Source: CAWIMX01 sp963792785 (lineage in GTDB: Bacteria; Acidobacteriota; Vicinamibacteria; Vicinamibacterales; CAVVIG01). From it: DNA of 64,000 nucleotides. The stretch covers positions 992,001-1,056,000 of the forward strand of contig CAWBXO010000004.1 in the NCBI GenBank assembly GCA_963792785.1, given 5' to 3'. Made by a program: the position numbers and the translations under genes. This document shows, in pieces, positions 15,821 to 24,785 of this stretch. Numbering within the stretch: the stretch's first letter is position 1; each line of letters starts with the position of its first letter. The notes beneath the pieces are model-generated. The model was given only the letters and a program-made list of their open reading frames with translations, was not told the origin of the DNA and did no database searches.

Positions 15821-17058
15821 GGCAGAGGTGCTCCGATGGCGCGTTCGAGGTCGGCGAGCGCCGTCTGAAACTGCGACACGGCGTCGAGCGAGCGCAGGCG
15901 GATGTCGCGCGTGGCCTGCAACGACTGCAGCAGCGCGGCGATCCCGGTTTGCCCGAGCTGATAGGAATCCTGCGCGAGCGTCTCGACCTGTTGCGCCTGC
16001 GGCAGGATCTGATCGCGGTACTGCAGGTACGCCTGCCGCTGAGCCTCGGCCGAGGCCGCCGCGGCGCTGACGTCGCCCGTGATGCGCGCGAGCGCCGCCG
16101 TCCGCTCGGCGACGAGCTGGTCCAGCGTCGCCTGCTCCACGCGCACGCCGGCCGCGTGGCGGGTGAAGAGCGGAACCGTGATGGCCACGCCGGCCCGCCA
16201 GCCGTAGTCGAATTCAGGCGCCGCATCGTGCGTGACCGTGGCCGTCGGCGTGAGGTCGGGCACGCGCATCGCCTGCGCGAGCGTGAGCCGGGCGCGCTGC
16301 TCGTCGATCTGGCGGTCGAGCAGGGTGAGCTCCGTGCTGGCGGATTGCGCCAGTTCCAGCACCGCGGAGCTCACGACCGGGCCGCCGGTATCGATCGGCG
16401 TCGACAGCGTCTGGTTCGTGTCGAGCGGCTGGCCGAGCACGGCGTTGAATCGCGCCCGTGCCGCCGTCACGGCGCCCTCGGCCGCGGTCGCTTCGTTTTC
16501 GGCCGCCGCCCGCGCCAGCTCCGCCTGGAGCACCTCGAGCCGCGGCACGTCGCCGGCGTCGAAGCGCGCCTGGGCGGCGTCGCGGGCGCGCTGGGACAGG
16601 TCCCGAAGCTCGCGGAGCACGTCGAGACGCGCGTTGGCGATCAGCACGTCGAAGTACGCGCGCCGCACCTCGTTCCGCACCTCCGCGATCGTCGCCGCCA
16701 CCTCGGCCTGACCGGCGAGGATCGTCGCGTCGCCGACGGCGATGCGCTTCGCACGCTTGCCGCCGAGCTCGAGCGGCACGGCGAGGCCGAAAGACTGCTT
16801 GGGCGTTTCCTTCTCGATCTCGACCGAGGCCTCCGGATTCAGCCGCTCGCGGGCGACGTCGAGGCCGGCGGCGTCGACAGCGCCGCGCAGGCGCGCCGCC
16901 ACGATGGTGGGATTGGCGGCCAACGCCCGTTCGACGGCGGCCTGGAGCGTAACGGATGGTCCCGGCGGCTGCGCCGCGGCGGAGGCAGCAAGACCGAGGG
17001 CCACGGCGAGACAGCCCGTGAGCCCCCGGCTCGTGAACGTCGGCACACCCCGAACCAT
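15817..17058 (-). CDS. TolC-family outer-membrane efflux channel
   Basis: 413 residues with a signal peptide (AASAAAQ) and two repeated OEP domains of long amphipathic helices rich in Ala, Arg and Glu, including LAANPTIVAARLRGAVD near the N-terminus and a second helix-rich repeat after about residue 210. It forms the exit duct of the tripartite pump with the next two genes. It follows propeller 2 by 41 bases. No lipoprotein Cys is present. Confidence 0.88.
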   Translation of the reverse strand: MVRGVPTFTSRGLTGCLAVALGLAASAAAQPPGPSVTLQAAVERALAANPTIVAARLRGAVDAAGLDVARERLNPEASVEIEKETPKQSFGLAVPLELGGKRAKRIAVGDATILAGQAEVAATIAEVRNEVRRAYFDVLIANARLDVLRELRDLSQRARDAAQARFDAGDVPRLEVLQAELARAAAENEATAAEGAVTAARARFNAVLGQPLDTNQTLSTPIDTGGPVVSSAVLELAQSASTELTLLDRQIDEQRARLTLAQAMRVPDLTPTATVTHDAAPEFDYGWRAGVAITVPLFTRHAAGVRVEQATLDQLVAERTAALARITGDVSAAAASAEAQRQAYLQYRDQILPQAQQVETLAQDSYQLGQTGIAALLQSLQATRDIRLRSLDAVSQFQTALADLERAIGAPLP

Positions 17059-17099
17059 ACCCGAAATCAGTCGTGAACTTCGCGTGTCGTCGCCCCTTG

Positions 17100-18158
17100 C
17101 TACTGTGTGATCACGACGAACCAGGACGCGACGATGGGGCCCTGCGGCCCGCGGCCGCGGCCGCGGCCGCCCGCCGCCGGCGGCGCTCCGTCCGCCGATG
17201 CCGGCGCCGGACCGCGCTCCGGCTGGAACAGATACACGTTGTGCGTCGTCGGGTCCACGGCGATCGTCTTGGCGCCCGCGACGGTGGGGACGGTGGCCAC
17301 CACGCTGTAGGTGTCCGGCGAGTCCTGGTGCACGACGGTCACGTTGCCCTCACCGCCGTTCGGGATGTACATCAGTTTCTTCGACGCATCCCACCCCAGC
17401 GCGTCGACGCGCGTGCCGTTCTTGATGGACGCCACGACCTTGCCCGTGCTCGGATCCACCACGACCGACGTATTGCTGCACCCCGAGAAGATGCGGTTCG
17501 ACGCCGCGTCGTACGCGATGCCCGTCGGCCCCTCGCACGGGGCGAGCGGCCACGACGCCGTCGCCGTCCACGTCTTGACGTCAATCACCTGCATCGTGCT
17601 CTTGCCTTCGTTGTTGACGTAAATGTGTCCGTGGCCGTCGGCCGCGGCCCCTTCGGGCGCCGTGTCTTCGAGCTGGACCGTGGCGACGATGTCGCCGGTC
17701 TGGGGATCGAGGGCCGTCAGCGTGCCAATCGGACGGCTGTGATTCGTCAGGATGATCTTGTCGTCGGGCGCGTCGTACATGATGCCGTCGAGGCCGGGGC
17801 CGACCTTGATCTGCCGGAGGACGGCCAGCGTCTTCAGATCGAACATCGTGACGGTCTGGTCGCCGCTGTTCGTGGTGAACCCGTGGCCGGCCTTGGTGGC
17901 GATGCCGGCGCCGTGCACCGCCGGCGTGTTCAGAATGTCGCCGAGCACCCGGCCCGACGCGCCGTCGACCACCATCACGTGCATGGCTCGCGACACGAAG
18001 ACACGGCCCGTGGCCGCGTCCACGCTGACATAGTCCGTCCCGCCGTCGCCCTTGATGTCGAACTTCTGGACCTTGAACGTTTGCGCCTGCGCGGCGCCAG
18101 CCGCCAGTCCGGCGACGAGGAGCGCGGCGAGGGTGGAGAGCTCACGACGTCTGGTCAT
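17100..18158 (-). CDS. Exported YncE-like beta-propeller with Gly/Arg-rich tail (propeller 2)
   Basis: 352 residues from ATG 18158 (MTRRRELSTLAALLVAGLAAG, signal peptide ending AQAQ), overlapping the upstream TGA by four bases; the longer frame to 18560 lacks a signal peptide. Seven propeller blades carry motifs such as GRVFVSRAMHVMVVDGASGRVLGD. Between the last two strands lies a low-complexity insert of Ala/Pro/Gly/Arg (GGRGRGRGPQGP), absent from propeller 3 but partly echoed in propeller 1. The tail ends in hydrophobic IVASWFVVITQ. Role unknown; inferred to work with the pump in the same operon. Confidence 0.8.
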   Translation of the reverse strand: MTRRRELSTLAALLVAGLAAGAAQAQTFKVQKFDIKGDGGTDYVSVDAATGRVFVSRAMHVMVVDGASGRVLGDILNTPAVHGAGIATKAGHGFTTNSGDQTVTMFDLKTLAVLRQIKVGPGLDGIMYDAPDDKIILTNHSRPIGTLTALDPQTGDIVATVQLEDTAPEGAAADGHGHIYVNNEGKSTMQVIDVKTWTATASWPLAPCEGPTGIAYDAASNRIFSGCSNTSVVVDPSTGKVVASIKNGTRVDALGWDASKKLMYIPNGGEGNVTVVHQDSPDTYSVVATVPTVAGAKTIAVDPTTHNVYLFQPERGPAPASADGAPPAAGGRGRGRGPQGPIVASWFVVITQ

Positions 18159-19159
18159 AAAGGCCTCTCGATGACAAGGAGCTTGAACGTGCCGGGAACC
18201 ACGGTCGGCCGGCCGCGGCCCGATGCGGGTGGCGCGAAGGTCGCGGCGGCGACAAACAGGCGATGGGTCGTCGGGTCGAGTCCCAGGTTGCGCGAGCCGG
18301 TCGGCGTGGTCACGGTCCCGGCGACATGATACGCGTCCGGACCGTCCTGGTGGATGACGGTGAGCGTGCCGTCGGCGCTGCTGGCGAAGACGTCGGCGGC
18401 GGCGGGATCGTACCCCGCGCCGTCGACACCCGTCCCGATCGGCAGCGTGGTGATGATCTTGCCAGCCTGGTAGTCCGACACCGCCAGCACGCCGCTGCGG
18501 CAGCCGCTGAAAAGGCGGTGGTGCGCCGTGTCGATCGCCATGGACACGGGTTGCTTGCACGGAGCCGTGGACCAGCGGCGCGACACCGTGGCCGTCTTCG
18601 CGTCGATCGCCACGACCTCACTGACGTCGGTGAGGTTCGCGAAGACCTGGCCGTCGCCGGCCGAGACGCCGTACTCGGGCTTGCCCCCCAGCGGGATGTT
18701 CGTGATCAACGTGCCGGCGGGATCGATGACCGTCGAGGAATGCGCATCCCCGTTGAACGTGAACACCCGGTTCGACGCGGGATCGTAGATGATGGCGTCC
18801 GCGTCTTCGGCCGCCGGAATCCGCCCGAGCGTCTTGTACGTGGCGAGGTCGAACATGACGACCGATTGATCGTTGCCCGAGGTCGCGAACCCGTGGCCGC
18901 TGGCCTCGGCGATCGCGGTGCCGTGGGCGCCGTTGATGCCGGTGACCTCTCCGAGCAGCCGCCCCGTGTTCGTGTCCACGACCATGACGCGGTTCGTGCG
19001 CCCGATGAACACCCGGTGCTGGGCGGGCTCCGTCACGAGGTAGTCCCACGCGCCGTCACCGCCCAGGTCGTAGCTCCGCGCGACGTGATAGCTGGACGAG
19101 GACTGGGCCAACAGCGCCGGCGCGAGGCACAACAGCAACACCGGAATCATTCGCCGCAT
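18155..19159 (-). CDS. Exported YncE-like beta-propeller (propeller 1, operon head)
   Basis: 334 residues from ATG 19159 (MRRMIPVLLLCLAPALLAQ), with GAGGGG about eight bases upstream; an ATG six bases earlier at 19165 is possible. It has blade repeats such as HRVFIGRTNRVMVVDTNTGRLLGE and ends FKLLVIERPL. It is the first gene of the minus-strand operon and is divergent from the response regulator gene at 19249, leaving an 89-base shared control region. Sequence order and blade count match the other two propellers, so the three arose by duplication. Confidence 0.8.
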   Translation of the reverse strand: MRRMIPVLLLCLAPALLAQSSSSYHVARSYDLGGDGAWDYLVTEPAQHRVFIGRTNRVMVVDTNTGRLLGEVTGINGAHGTAIAEASGHGFATSGNDQSVVMFDLATYKTLGRIPAAEDADAIIYDPASNRVFTFNGDAHSSTVIDPAGTLITNIPLGGKPEYGVSAGDGQVFANLTDVSEVVAIDAKTATVSRRWSTAPCKQPVSMAIDTAHHRLFSGCRSGVLAVSDYQAGKIITTLPIGTGVDGAGYDPAAADVFASSADGTLTVIHQDGPDAYHVAGTVTTPTGSRNLGLDPTTHRLFVAAATFAPPASGRGRPTVVPGTFKLLVIERPL

Positions 19160-19248
19160 CGTCATCACCCCTCGGTACAACTTCCGCCATTGCACCACAT
19201 CCAACCTGAAGATCGCGTGAAAACGACCTGACGGACCGATCTGGCACA

Positions 19249-19932
19249 ATGGGCCTCGTGCACATCCTCCTCGCCGAAGACGACGCGCGCATGGCGGCGC
19301 TGCTCGACCGGGGATTCACCGAGGAGGGCAACGTCGTCGACTGCACGGCCAGCGGACTCGAAGCGCTCGAGCTGGCCCGGACGATCGAATTCGACGTCCT
19401 GATCCTCGACGTGATGCTGCCCGACGTCGAAGGCTTCGACGTGGTGCATCGCCTGCGATCCGCCGGCAACCGGGCGCCCGTCCTGATGCTCACGGCGCGC
19501 GATGCCACGACGGATATCGTGCAGGGGCTGAACGCCGGCGCGGACGACTACCTCACCAAGCCCTTCTCCTTCGACGTCCTGCTCGCGCGGGTCCAGGCGC
19601 TCGCGCGGCGCGGGCCGGCCATGCACCCCGTGCACCTGCAGGTCTCCGACCTCATCCTCGATCCGGCGTCGCACCGGGCCAGCAGGGCCGGCGCCGCGCT
19701 TCCCCTGACCCGCACGGAGTTCCGTCTGCTGGAGCACCTGATGCGCCGGGGCGGACGGGTCGTGACGCGCCAGGCGTTAATCGAGGGCGTGTGGGGCTGC
19801 GGCCGCCAGGTGGAAGACAACACGCTCGACGCGTTCATCAGGCTGCTTCGTCAGAAGGTGGACGGCCCTGGACGGCCGCCGCTCATCCACACCGCCCGAG
19901 GCATCGGCTACAGCGTCCGGGAGGCCGTGTGA
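19249..19932 (+). CDS. OmpR-family response regulator
   Basis: 227 residues. The receiver domain has the acidic pair EDD, the phosphorylated Asp in LILDVMLPD (about residue 51), Thr in LTARD and Lys in LTKPF. A winged-helix DNA-binding domain (about 130-225) contains LTRTEFRLLEHL and RGIGYSVRE. A GTG at 19258 is an alternative start. The histidine kinase gene overlaps its stop by four bases. The closest functional type is CusR/QseB-like; because it is divergent from the propeller/pump operon it is the natural candidate regulator of that operon. Confidence 0.9.
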   Translation: MGLVHILLAEDDARMAALLDRGFTEEGNVVDCTASGLEALELARTIEFDVLILDVMLPDVEGFDVVHRLRSAGNRAPVLMLTARDATTDIVQGLNAGADDYLTKPFSFDVLLARVQALARRGPAMHPVHLQVSDLILDPASHRASRAGAALPLTRTEFRLLEHLMRRGGRVVTRQALIEGVWGCGRQVEDNTLDAFIRLLRQKVDGPGRPPLIHTARGIGYSVREAV

Positions 19933-21415
19933 TCGGTCAATCGATTCGCGTTCGCTTGACCGCGTGGTACGTGACCGTCCTGGCGGTCGCCACGCTGACG
20001 CTGACCGGCGCGAGCTGGTGGCTGTCGAGCCAGAGCGTGGACCGCGCGGCCGATCTCAGCCTGCACGCCCGCATCGAAGGCGTGCAGCGCTTTCTCGAAA
20101 ATCCGCGAACGCGCCTCACCGTCGAGAGGCTGCGCGACGAGTTCAGGGAATACGCGGAGCTGACGCAGAGCGAAGCCCTGCTCGAAGTGATCGATGGCAA
20201 CGGGGTGGTGTTGTGCCAGCCGTCGATTCCCGGCTGGACGGACATGACGGACGCCGAAGCGGCGCGAGGCGGCGCGGCCGACGGCGTCCCCGCGGCCCGC
20301 CTGCTGGGAGGCCTCCCCTTCCGCGTGGCCATGACGCGCGTCGAGGCGGCGGGCCGTGAGTACCGCGTCACGGTGGCGGCGCCGATGGGTCCCTCGCAGG
20401 CGGCGCTCGAACAGTTTCATCGTCTGCTGATCTGGCTGTGGCCCGCGGTCCTGGTGTTCGCGGGCGTGGGCGGCTACTGGGTCAGCCGCCGCGCGCTGGC
20501 GCCCGTCGCGCAGATGACCGACGCCGTCCAGGCGATCACGGTCGAACGGCTCGACCGGCGCCTCGAGTTGCCGCCGGCCGACGACGAGCTTCGGCGGCTG
20601 GCGTCGACGTTCAACGACATGCTCGCCCGGCTGCAGTCGGCCGTGAACGACATCGTCCGTTTCACGGCGGACGCGTCGCACGAGCTTCGAACACCGGTCG
20701 CGCTGATCCGGACGACCGCGGAATTGTCGCTCCGCCAGGCGCGAACGCCCGACGAGTACCGCCAGGCCCTCGACGAAGTCCAGGACTATGCGCGCCACAT
20801 GTCCGGACTGGTGGAAGATCTCCTGCTCCTCGCGCGAAGCGATGCCGGCCTCGATCCGGCCGGCCGGGAGGCGGTCGATGTCGGCGCGATCGCGGCGGCC
20901 GCCGGGCGCGAAGTGCAGCCGCTGGCCGAACGCCGGTCGGTGCACCTGCGCCTCGAGGCCTCCAGTGACGCCCTTCATCGTCCGGGGCAACGGTCGATCG
21001 CTGCACCGCCTCCTGTTGATCCTGCTCGACAACGCGCTGAGGTACACGCCGTCTGGCGGGCACGTCGATGTGCGCGTGCGCCTGGCGCCGCACGATGGCG
21101 ACACGGCTCCTGGAGTGCTCATCGAGGTGTCCGACGACGGGCATCGGCCTCGATCCGGTCGATGGGCCTCGACTCTTCGAGCGCTTCTATCGAGGTGCGC
21201 GCGCGCGCCGGCACGCGCCCGACGGCAGCGGACTGGGGTTGGCCATCGCGCAGACGATCGTCAACCTGCACGGCGGTTCGATTGCCGTCACGGCGATGGA
21301 CCCGGCCGGCGACAGACGTGGATGCCTGGTCCGGGTGCGCGTGCCGCTCGATCCTGATGCGCCGACCCTGGCCGCGAACGGGCCACCGCTGGTGCTCGCT
21401 CAAGAGCCCACCTGA
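19929..21415 (+). pseudogene. Sensor histidine kinase with two frameshifts
   Basis: Starts at GTG 19929, overlapping the regulator stop. The first frame has an N-terminal helix, a periplasmic domain, a second helix (WLWPAVLVFAGVGGYWVS), HAMP, and the HisKA motif HELRTPVALIR. Near 20970 the coding frame shifts: the N box LLILLDNALRYTPSGG is read in the next frame. At about 21137-21140 an extra G (GACGGGCATCGG) shifts it again to IGLDP and the G2 box GSGLGLAIA. Corrected, the protein would be about 494 residues and complete. Two one-base shifts mean either inactivation or sequence errors. Confidence 0.8.
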
Positions 21416-21430
21416 TCGGGGGCGGCGCCA

Positions 21431-21457
21431 TGTCACGTTCCGCCCCGCCCGATCGTC
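21431..21457 (+). promoter_or_regulatory. ECF41-type promoter TGTCACG-N16-CGTC
   Basis: TGTCACG (21431-21437), a 16-base spacer and CGTC (21454-21457). ECF41 sigma factors are known to use TGTCACA-N16-CGTC and to control neighbouring genes. The match lies directly before a three-gene operon that ends with an ECF41 gene. It also overlaps the first possible ATG (21430), so translation more likely begins at ATG 21466, only about nine bases after CGTC, giving a nearly leaderless message. Confidence 0.65.
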
Positions 21458-21465
21458 TACTGGGC

Positions 21466-21870
21466 ATGCGCGCACAACGCCCGACGACCTGGATCTGGCT
21501 CTCGGCGGCCGTTCTGGTCCACCTCGTCATTTCCGTGGTGCACGGCGCGGCGCATACCGGAGCGAACGTCCCGCTCTCGCCGGCGGCGAACCTCTTCGTC
21601 TACGCCGTCATTCTCGCGGGACCGCTGGCTGGCCTGGCGCTGATCCGGCCGGCCCGCCGGCTGGGCGGCTGGCTCATCGCGGCCACAATGGCGGCGTCGC
21701 TCGTCTTCGGCATCGTCAACCACTTCGTGCTCACGAGCCCGGACCACGTGTCGCAGGTCGGCCCAGGCTGGCGGCCGCTGTTCGCGACGACGGCCGTGCT
21801 GCTGGCGGCCACCGAAGCGCTCGGCGCGGGCCTGGCCATCCGGTTCGTGAGGGAAAGGAAGCTGCCATGA
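21466..21870 (+). CDS. Four-helix membrane protein of the ECF41 operon
   Basis: 134 residues from ATG 21466 (MRAQRPTTWIWLSAAVLV); an in-frame ATG at 21430 overlaps the putative promoter and is rejected. Four hydrophobic helices are evident, with a His-containing first helix (VHLVISVVHGAAH). Family not recognised. Its stop overlaps the epimerase start (ATGA), so it is part of the ECF41-controlled unit. Confidence 0.7.
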   Translation: MRAQRPTTWIWLSAAVLVHLVISVVHGAAHTGANVPLSPAANLFVYAVILAGPLAGLALIRPARRLGGWLIAATMAASLVFGIVNHFVLTSPDHVSQVGPGWRPLFATTAVLLAATEALGAGLAIRFVRERKLP

Positions 21871-22772
21871 ACGTCTTCGTTGCCGGGGGATCGGGAGCCA
21901 TCGGCGTGCCGCTCATCCGCGACCTCGTGGCGGCGGGCCATCGGGTGACCGCCCTCACGCGATCGGCGCGCAAGCAGGAGGAACTGCGCGCCCTCGGTGC
22001 GTCCGTCGCCGTCGCCGACGCGCTCGACCGCGACGCGCTCGCCGAGGCCGTCGCCGCCGCGCGACCCGATGCCGTGATCCATCAGTTGACGGCGCTGCCG
22101 AAAGGCGGAGCGCGCCGGGCCAGCGACATCGAGCCGACCAACCGGCTGCGCGTGGAGGGCACGGCGAACCTGCTCGACGCCGCGATCAAGGCCGGCGCGC
22201 GGCGCTTCCTCGTGGGATCGTTCGCGCCGCTCGCGCCGCGTGGCGCGGCGGCGCCCTCGACGGACCCGGCGGCCGAAGCCGTGCGCTCGATGGAAACCCA
22301 GGTCCTCGAGGCGTCGACACGCGGCGCCATCGAAGGCGTGATCCTGCGCTACGGTCTGTTCTACGGGCCCGGGGTGCCGTCGACGCAGGCGATGGCCGAT
22401 ATGGTGCGGAAGCGCCGGCTGCCGGTCATCCGCGGTGATTCGAGCCAGCTGCCGGTGATCCACATCGACGACGCCGCGCGTGCCACGGTGCTGGCCCTCG
22501 ATCGGGCGCCCGCCGGCGCCGTCTACGACATCGTCGACGACCGCCCCGTGAGCTTCACCGAGATCGTGGAGGCGCTGGCGGCATACACTGGATCGTCGGC
22601 CCCGCGGCGCGTGCCGGCCTGGCTGCCGAAGCTGGTGGCGCCGTACATGGCGCGCATGACGTCGATACACCTGCCGCTCTCGAGCGCGCGCGCCCGGGCG
22701 GAGCTCGGCTGGCAGCCGCAATACGCAACGATGCGCGACGGCCTCGCGCGGATGTTCAGGCACGCGGCATGA
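21867..22772 (+). CDS. NAD-dependent epimerase/dehydratase-like protein
   Basis: 301 residues, extended SDR fold. The N-terminal GGSGAIG (GxxGxxG type) binds NAD(P); the active-site Tyr is in ILRYGLFYGPG, and HIDDAARATVLAL is the typical C-terminal motif of this group. Genes adjacent to ECF41 sigma factors are known to encode carboxymuconolactone decarboxylases, oxidoreductases or epimerases, which fits. It overlaps both neighbours by four bases. Substrate unknown. Confidence 0.85.
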   Translation: MNVFVAGGSGAIGVPLIRDLVAAGHRVTALTRSARKQEELRALGASVAVADALDRDALAEAVAAARPDAVIHQLTALPKGGARRASDIEPTNRLRVEGTANLLDAAIKAGARRFLVGSFAPLAPRGAAAPSTDPAAEAVRSMETQVLEASTRGAIEGVILRYGLFYGPGVPSTQAMADMVRKRRLPVIRGDSSQLPVIHIDDAARATVLALDRAPAGAVYDIVDDRPVSFTEIVEALAAYTGSSAPRRVPAWLPKLVAPYMARMTSIHLPLSSARARAELGWQPQYATMRDGLARMFRHAA

Positions 22773-23668
22773 CGATGGATCGGGACGTCTTCAACACGGA
22801 TCGGCCACTGCTGTTCTCGATCGCGTACCGGATGCTCGGCAGCGCGTCGGACGCGGAAGACGTGCTGCAGGACGCGTGGCTCAGGTATCGCGGCGCCGAC
22901 GCGTCGACGATCCGATCGCCGAAGGCGTTTGCCACCACCATCGTGACCCGCCTCTGCCTGGATCGGCTGAAGTCCGCGCGCGCGACGCGGGAAGAGTACA
23001 TCGGCCCGTGGCTGCCCGAGCCGGTGCTGACCTCGGAGCTGGACCCGGCCGACAGGCTGCAGCGAGCCGAGTCCGTGACGCTCGCGTTCCTCGTGCTGCT
23101 CGAAGCGCTCTCGCCCGAGGAGCGGGCCGTGTTCCTCCTCAAGGAGATCTTCGAGTACGACCATGCGGAAATCGCCGCCATGCTCGACACGACCGTGGCG
23201 AATTCACGCCAGCTCCTGCATCGCGCGAAGGCGCGGCTGTCGGAAGGGCGCCCGCCCAGGCTGTCGGGCACGGCGGACTCGAGGCGCGCGGTCGCCGAGC
23301 GTTTCGCCCGGGCGTTCGCCTCAGGCGACGGCGCCGGGTTGACGGCGCTCCTGGCGAAGGACGTCGGCATGTGGAGCGATGGCGGCCGCAAGGTCTCGGC
23401 CGCGCGCCGACCGCTCCTGGGCCGGGACGAGGTGCTCAACTTCCTGGTCGGCCTGCATCGGACGGCGCAGAAGGCCGGCATCGTGCAGGACGTCACCCTC
23501 CGGCTCGAAGACGTGAACTCCGAGCCCGCGCTCGTGATGCACAACCGCGGGCGTCTCGAGTCGGTCTTCGTGTTCTCCATCGAGGACGGGACCATCGCCG
23601 GGATCCGTGTCGTGCGCAATCCCGACAAGCTCGCGCATATCGATCGGCGGTTGACGACGCTTCACTGA
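22769..23668 (+). CDS. RNA polymerase ECF sigma factor, ECF41 (SigJ-like) with C-terminal SnoaL-like domain
   Basis: 299 residues. Sigma2 (about 10-75, with SDAEDVLQDAWLRY) and sigma4 (about 110-165, with LSPEERAVFLLKEIFEYDHAEIA) are followed by a SnoaL-like extension. The family hallmarks are present: YIGPWLPEPV in the linker, NPDKL near the end, and SDGGRK where most members have DGGGK. In ECF41 the extension acts in place of an anti-sigma factor and modulates activity. It is the last gene of the unit and probably activates the promoter at 21431. Confidence 0.9.
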   Translation: MTMDRDVFNTDRPLLFSIAYRMLGSASDAEDVLQDAWLRYRGADASTIRSPKAFATTIVTRLCLDRLKSARATREEYIGPWLPEPVLTSELDPADRLQRAESVTLAFLVLLEALSPEERAVFLLKEIFEYDHAEIAAMLDTTVANSRQLLHRAKARLSEGRPPRLSGTADSRRAVAERFARAFASGDGAGLTALLAKDVGMWSDGGRKVSAARRPLLGRDEVLNFLVGLHRTAQKAGIVQDVTLRLEDVNSEPALVMHNRGRLESVFVFSIEDGTIAGIRVVRNPDKLAHIDRRLTTLH

Positions 23669-23686
23669 CGCCTCGCCCGGCGTAAG

Positions 23687-24326
23687 ATGGCTGACGTGCC
23701 CATCCGCGTGAACGTGAGCCTCGCCCTCCTCACCTGCCTGGCGATCGCTCTGCCGGGCGCGCGGGCGTCGGCCCAGTCTCCTGCCGCCGAGGCGCCGAGC
23801 TTCGACTGCCGGTCCGCCTCGGGCCAGGTCGAGCAGCTCGTCTGCCGCGACGCCGCGCTCGCGGCGCTCGACCGCAAGATGGCTCAGGTGTACGCGGCCG
23901 CGCTCGGGCGCTGGCCGGCCGGCATCGTGACGACCCAGCGGGCGTATCAGCGCGGGTGGATCGCGGGCCGCGACGGCTGCTCGAAGGCCGACGACGTGCG
24001 GGCGTGTGTCGCGCGCGAGTATCAGACCAGGATCGTCCAGATCCAGGTGACGTCCGGCCAGCTGGTCGCGCCCGAGACGGTCGCCTTCACCTGCACCGGC
24101 GGCGCGAACCAGCGGTTCTTCGCGGCCTTCTACAACGACACGACGCCGCATGCCGCGGTGCTCACCTACGGCGACGATCAGGTGGTCGCCTTCGTCGCGC
24201 CGTCCGGCAGCGGCGCGCGGTACACCGCGCCGAACGTCGAGTACCTGGGAACACCAGGGCGAGGCGGCGGTGGACTGGTTCGGCACGAAGCTCACGTGCC
24301 GGCCCAGATCCACGCCGCCCCGGTAA
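23687..24326 (+). pseudogene. LprI-MliC type lysozyme inhibitor, frameshifted near its end
   Basis: Signal peptide (to about ASAQS), then a DUF1311/LprI segment (FDCRSASGQVEQLVCRDAALAALD, Cys pairs) and a MliC-like domain (VAFTCTGGANQRFFAAFYND). At about 24244 one extra base (TAC-CTGGGAACAC) breaks the frame: removing it gives YWEHQGEAAVDWFGTKLTC, the expected MliC ending with its Cys, and a TAA at 24324-24326. Without correction the protein runs on out of frame. MliC-type inhibitors protect the cell wall from C-type lysozyme in the periplasm. The start may be ATG 23687 or GTG 23696. Confidence 0.7.
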
Positions 24327-24341
24327 CCGACGAGTCGATGG

Positions 24342-24785
24342 CTACCCCTTCATGCGCGTGGGGTAGTGCTCGAAGAGCGCCGCGACCGCGCCGCTGATGT
24401 CCGCGCCGGCGACCGGCCGATCGGTGCGCAGTTGCAGCACCGCCTTGCGGCGGCCCGGCTCGAGCATGCCCACGACGAGCGTGCCCGGATCCTGCCCGGC
24501 GTCGGTTCCCGCGAGCGCCGAGTAGGTCACGATCACGTCGCCGGCGCCGCTCGCGGCTTTCGTCAGGCCGAGCGCCGACAGCTCATGGTCGATGGCAGCG
24601 ACGATCTGTGCGTCGACCGTGCGCGACGACGCCGGCTGGCTGGGCGTCCAGCTGTAGGTTTTGAAGGACGAGAAGTTCGCGTGCTTGTCCGCGTTGACGC
24701 GGACGCCGTACATGGGCGTTTGCGCGGCGAGCGGCATGGCGAGGGCGGCAACGAGTACGGCGGCGGCGAGTACCGATTTTTTCAT
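24342..24785 (-). CDS. DUF4136 exported protein
   Basis: 147 residues with a signal peptide (MKKSVLAAAVLVAALAMPLAAQ) and the DUF4136 pattern (FSSFKTYSWTP, then VDAQIVAAIDHELSALGL and DVIVTYSALAG). These are short periplasmic or lipid-anchored proteins of unknown role, frequent in Acidobacteriota. There is no lipobox here. It converges on the lysozyme inhibitor, with 15 bases between the ends. Confidence 0.8.
   Translation of the reverse strand: MKKSVLAAAVLVAALAMPLAAQTPMYGVRVNADKHANFSSFKTYSWTPSQPASSRTVDAQIVAAIDHELSALGLTKAASGAGDVIVTYSALAGTDAGQDPGTLVVGMLEPGRRKAVLQLRTDRPVAGADISGAVAALFEHYPTRMKG

Noticed and set aside
11682..16226. 1514-residue RND protein
   Set aside because: The first 507 residues are antiframe of the adaptor and channel genes; the real pump starts at GTG 14705 with a coupling overlap.
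19791..22772. Kinase-epimerase fusion of 993 residues
   Set aside because: It is an accidental open frame joining the first part of the frameshifted kinase to the epimerase; each has its own start and partner genes.
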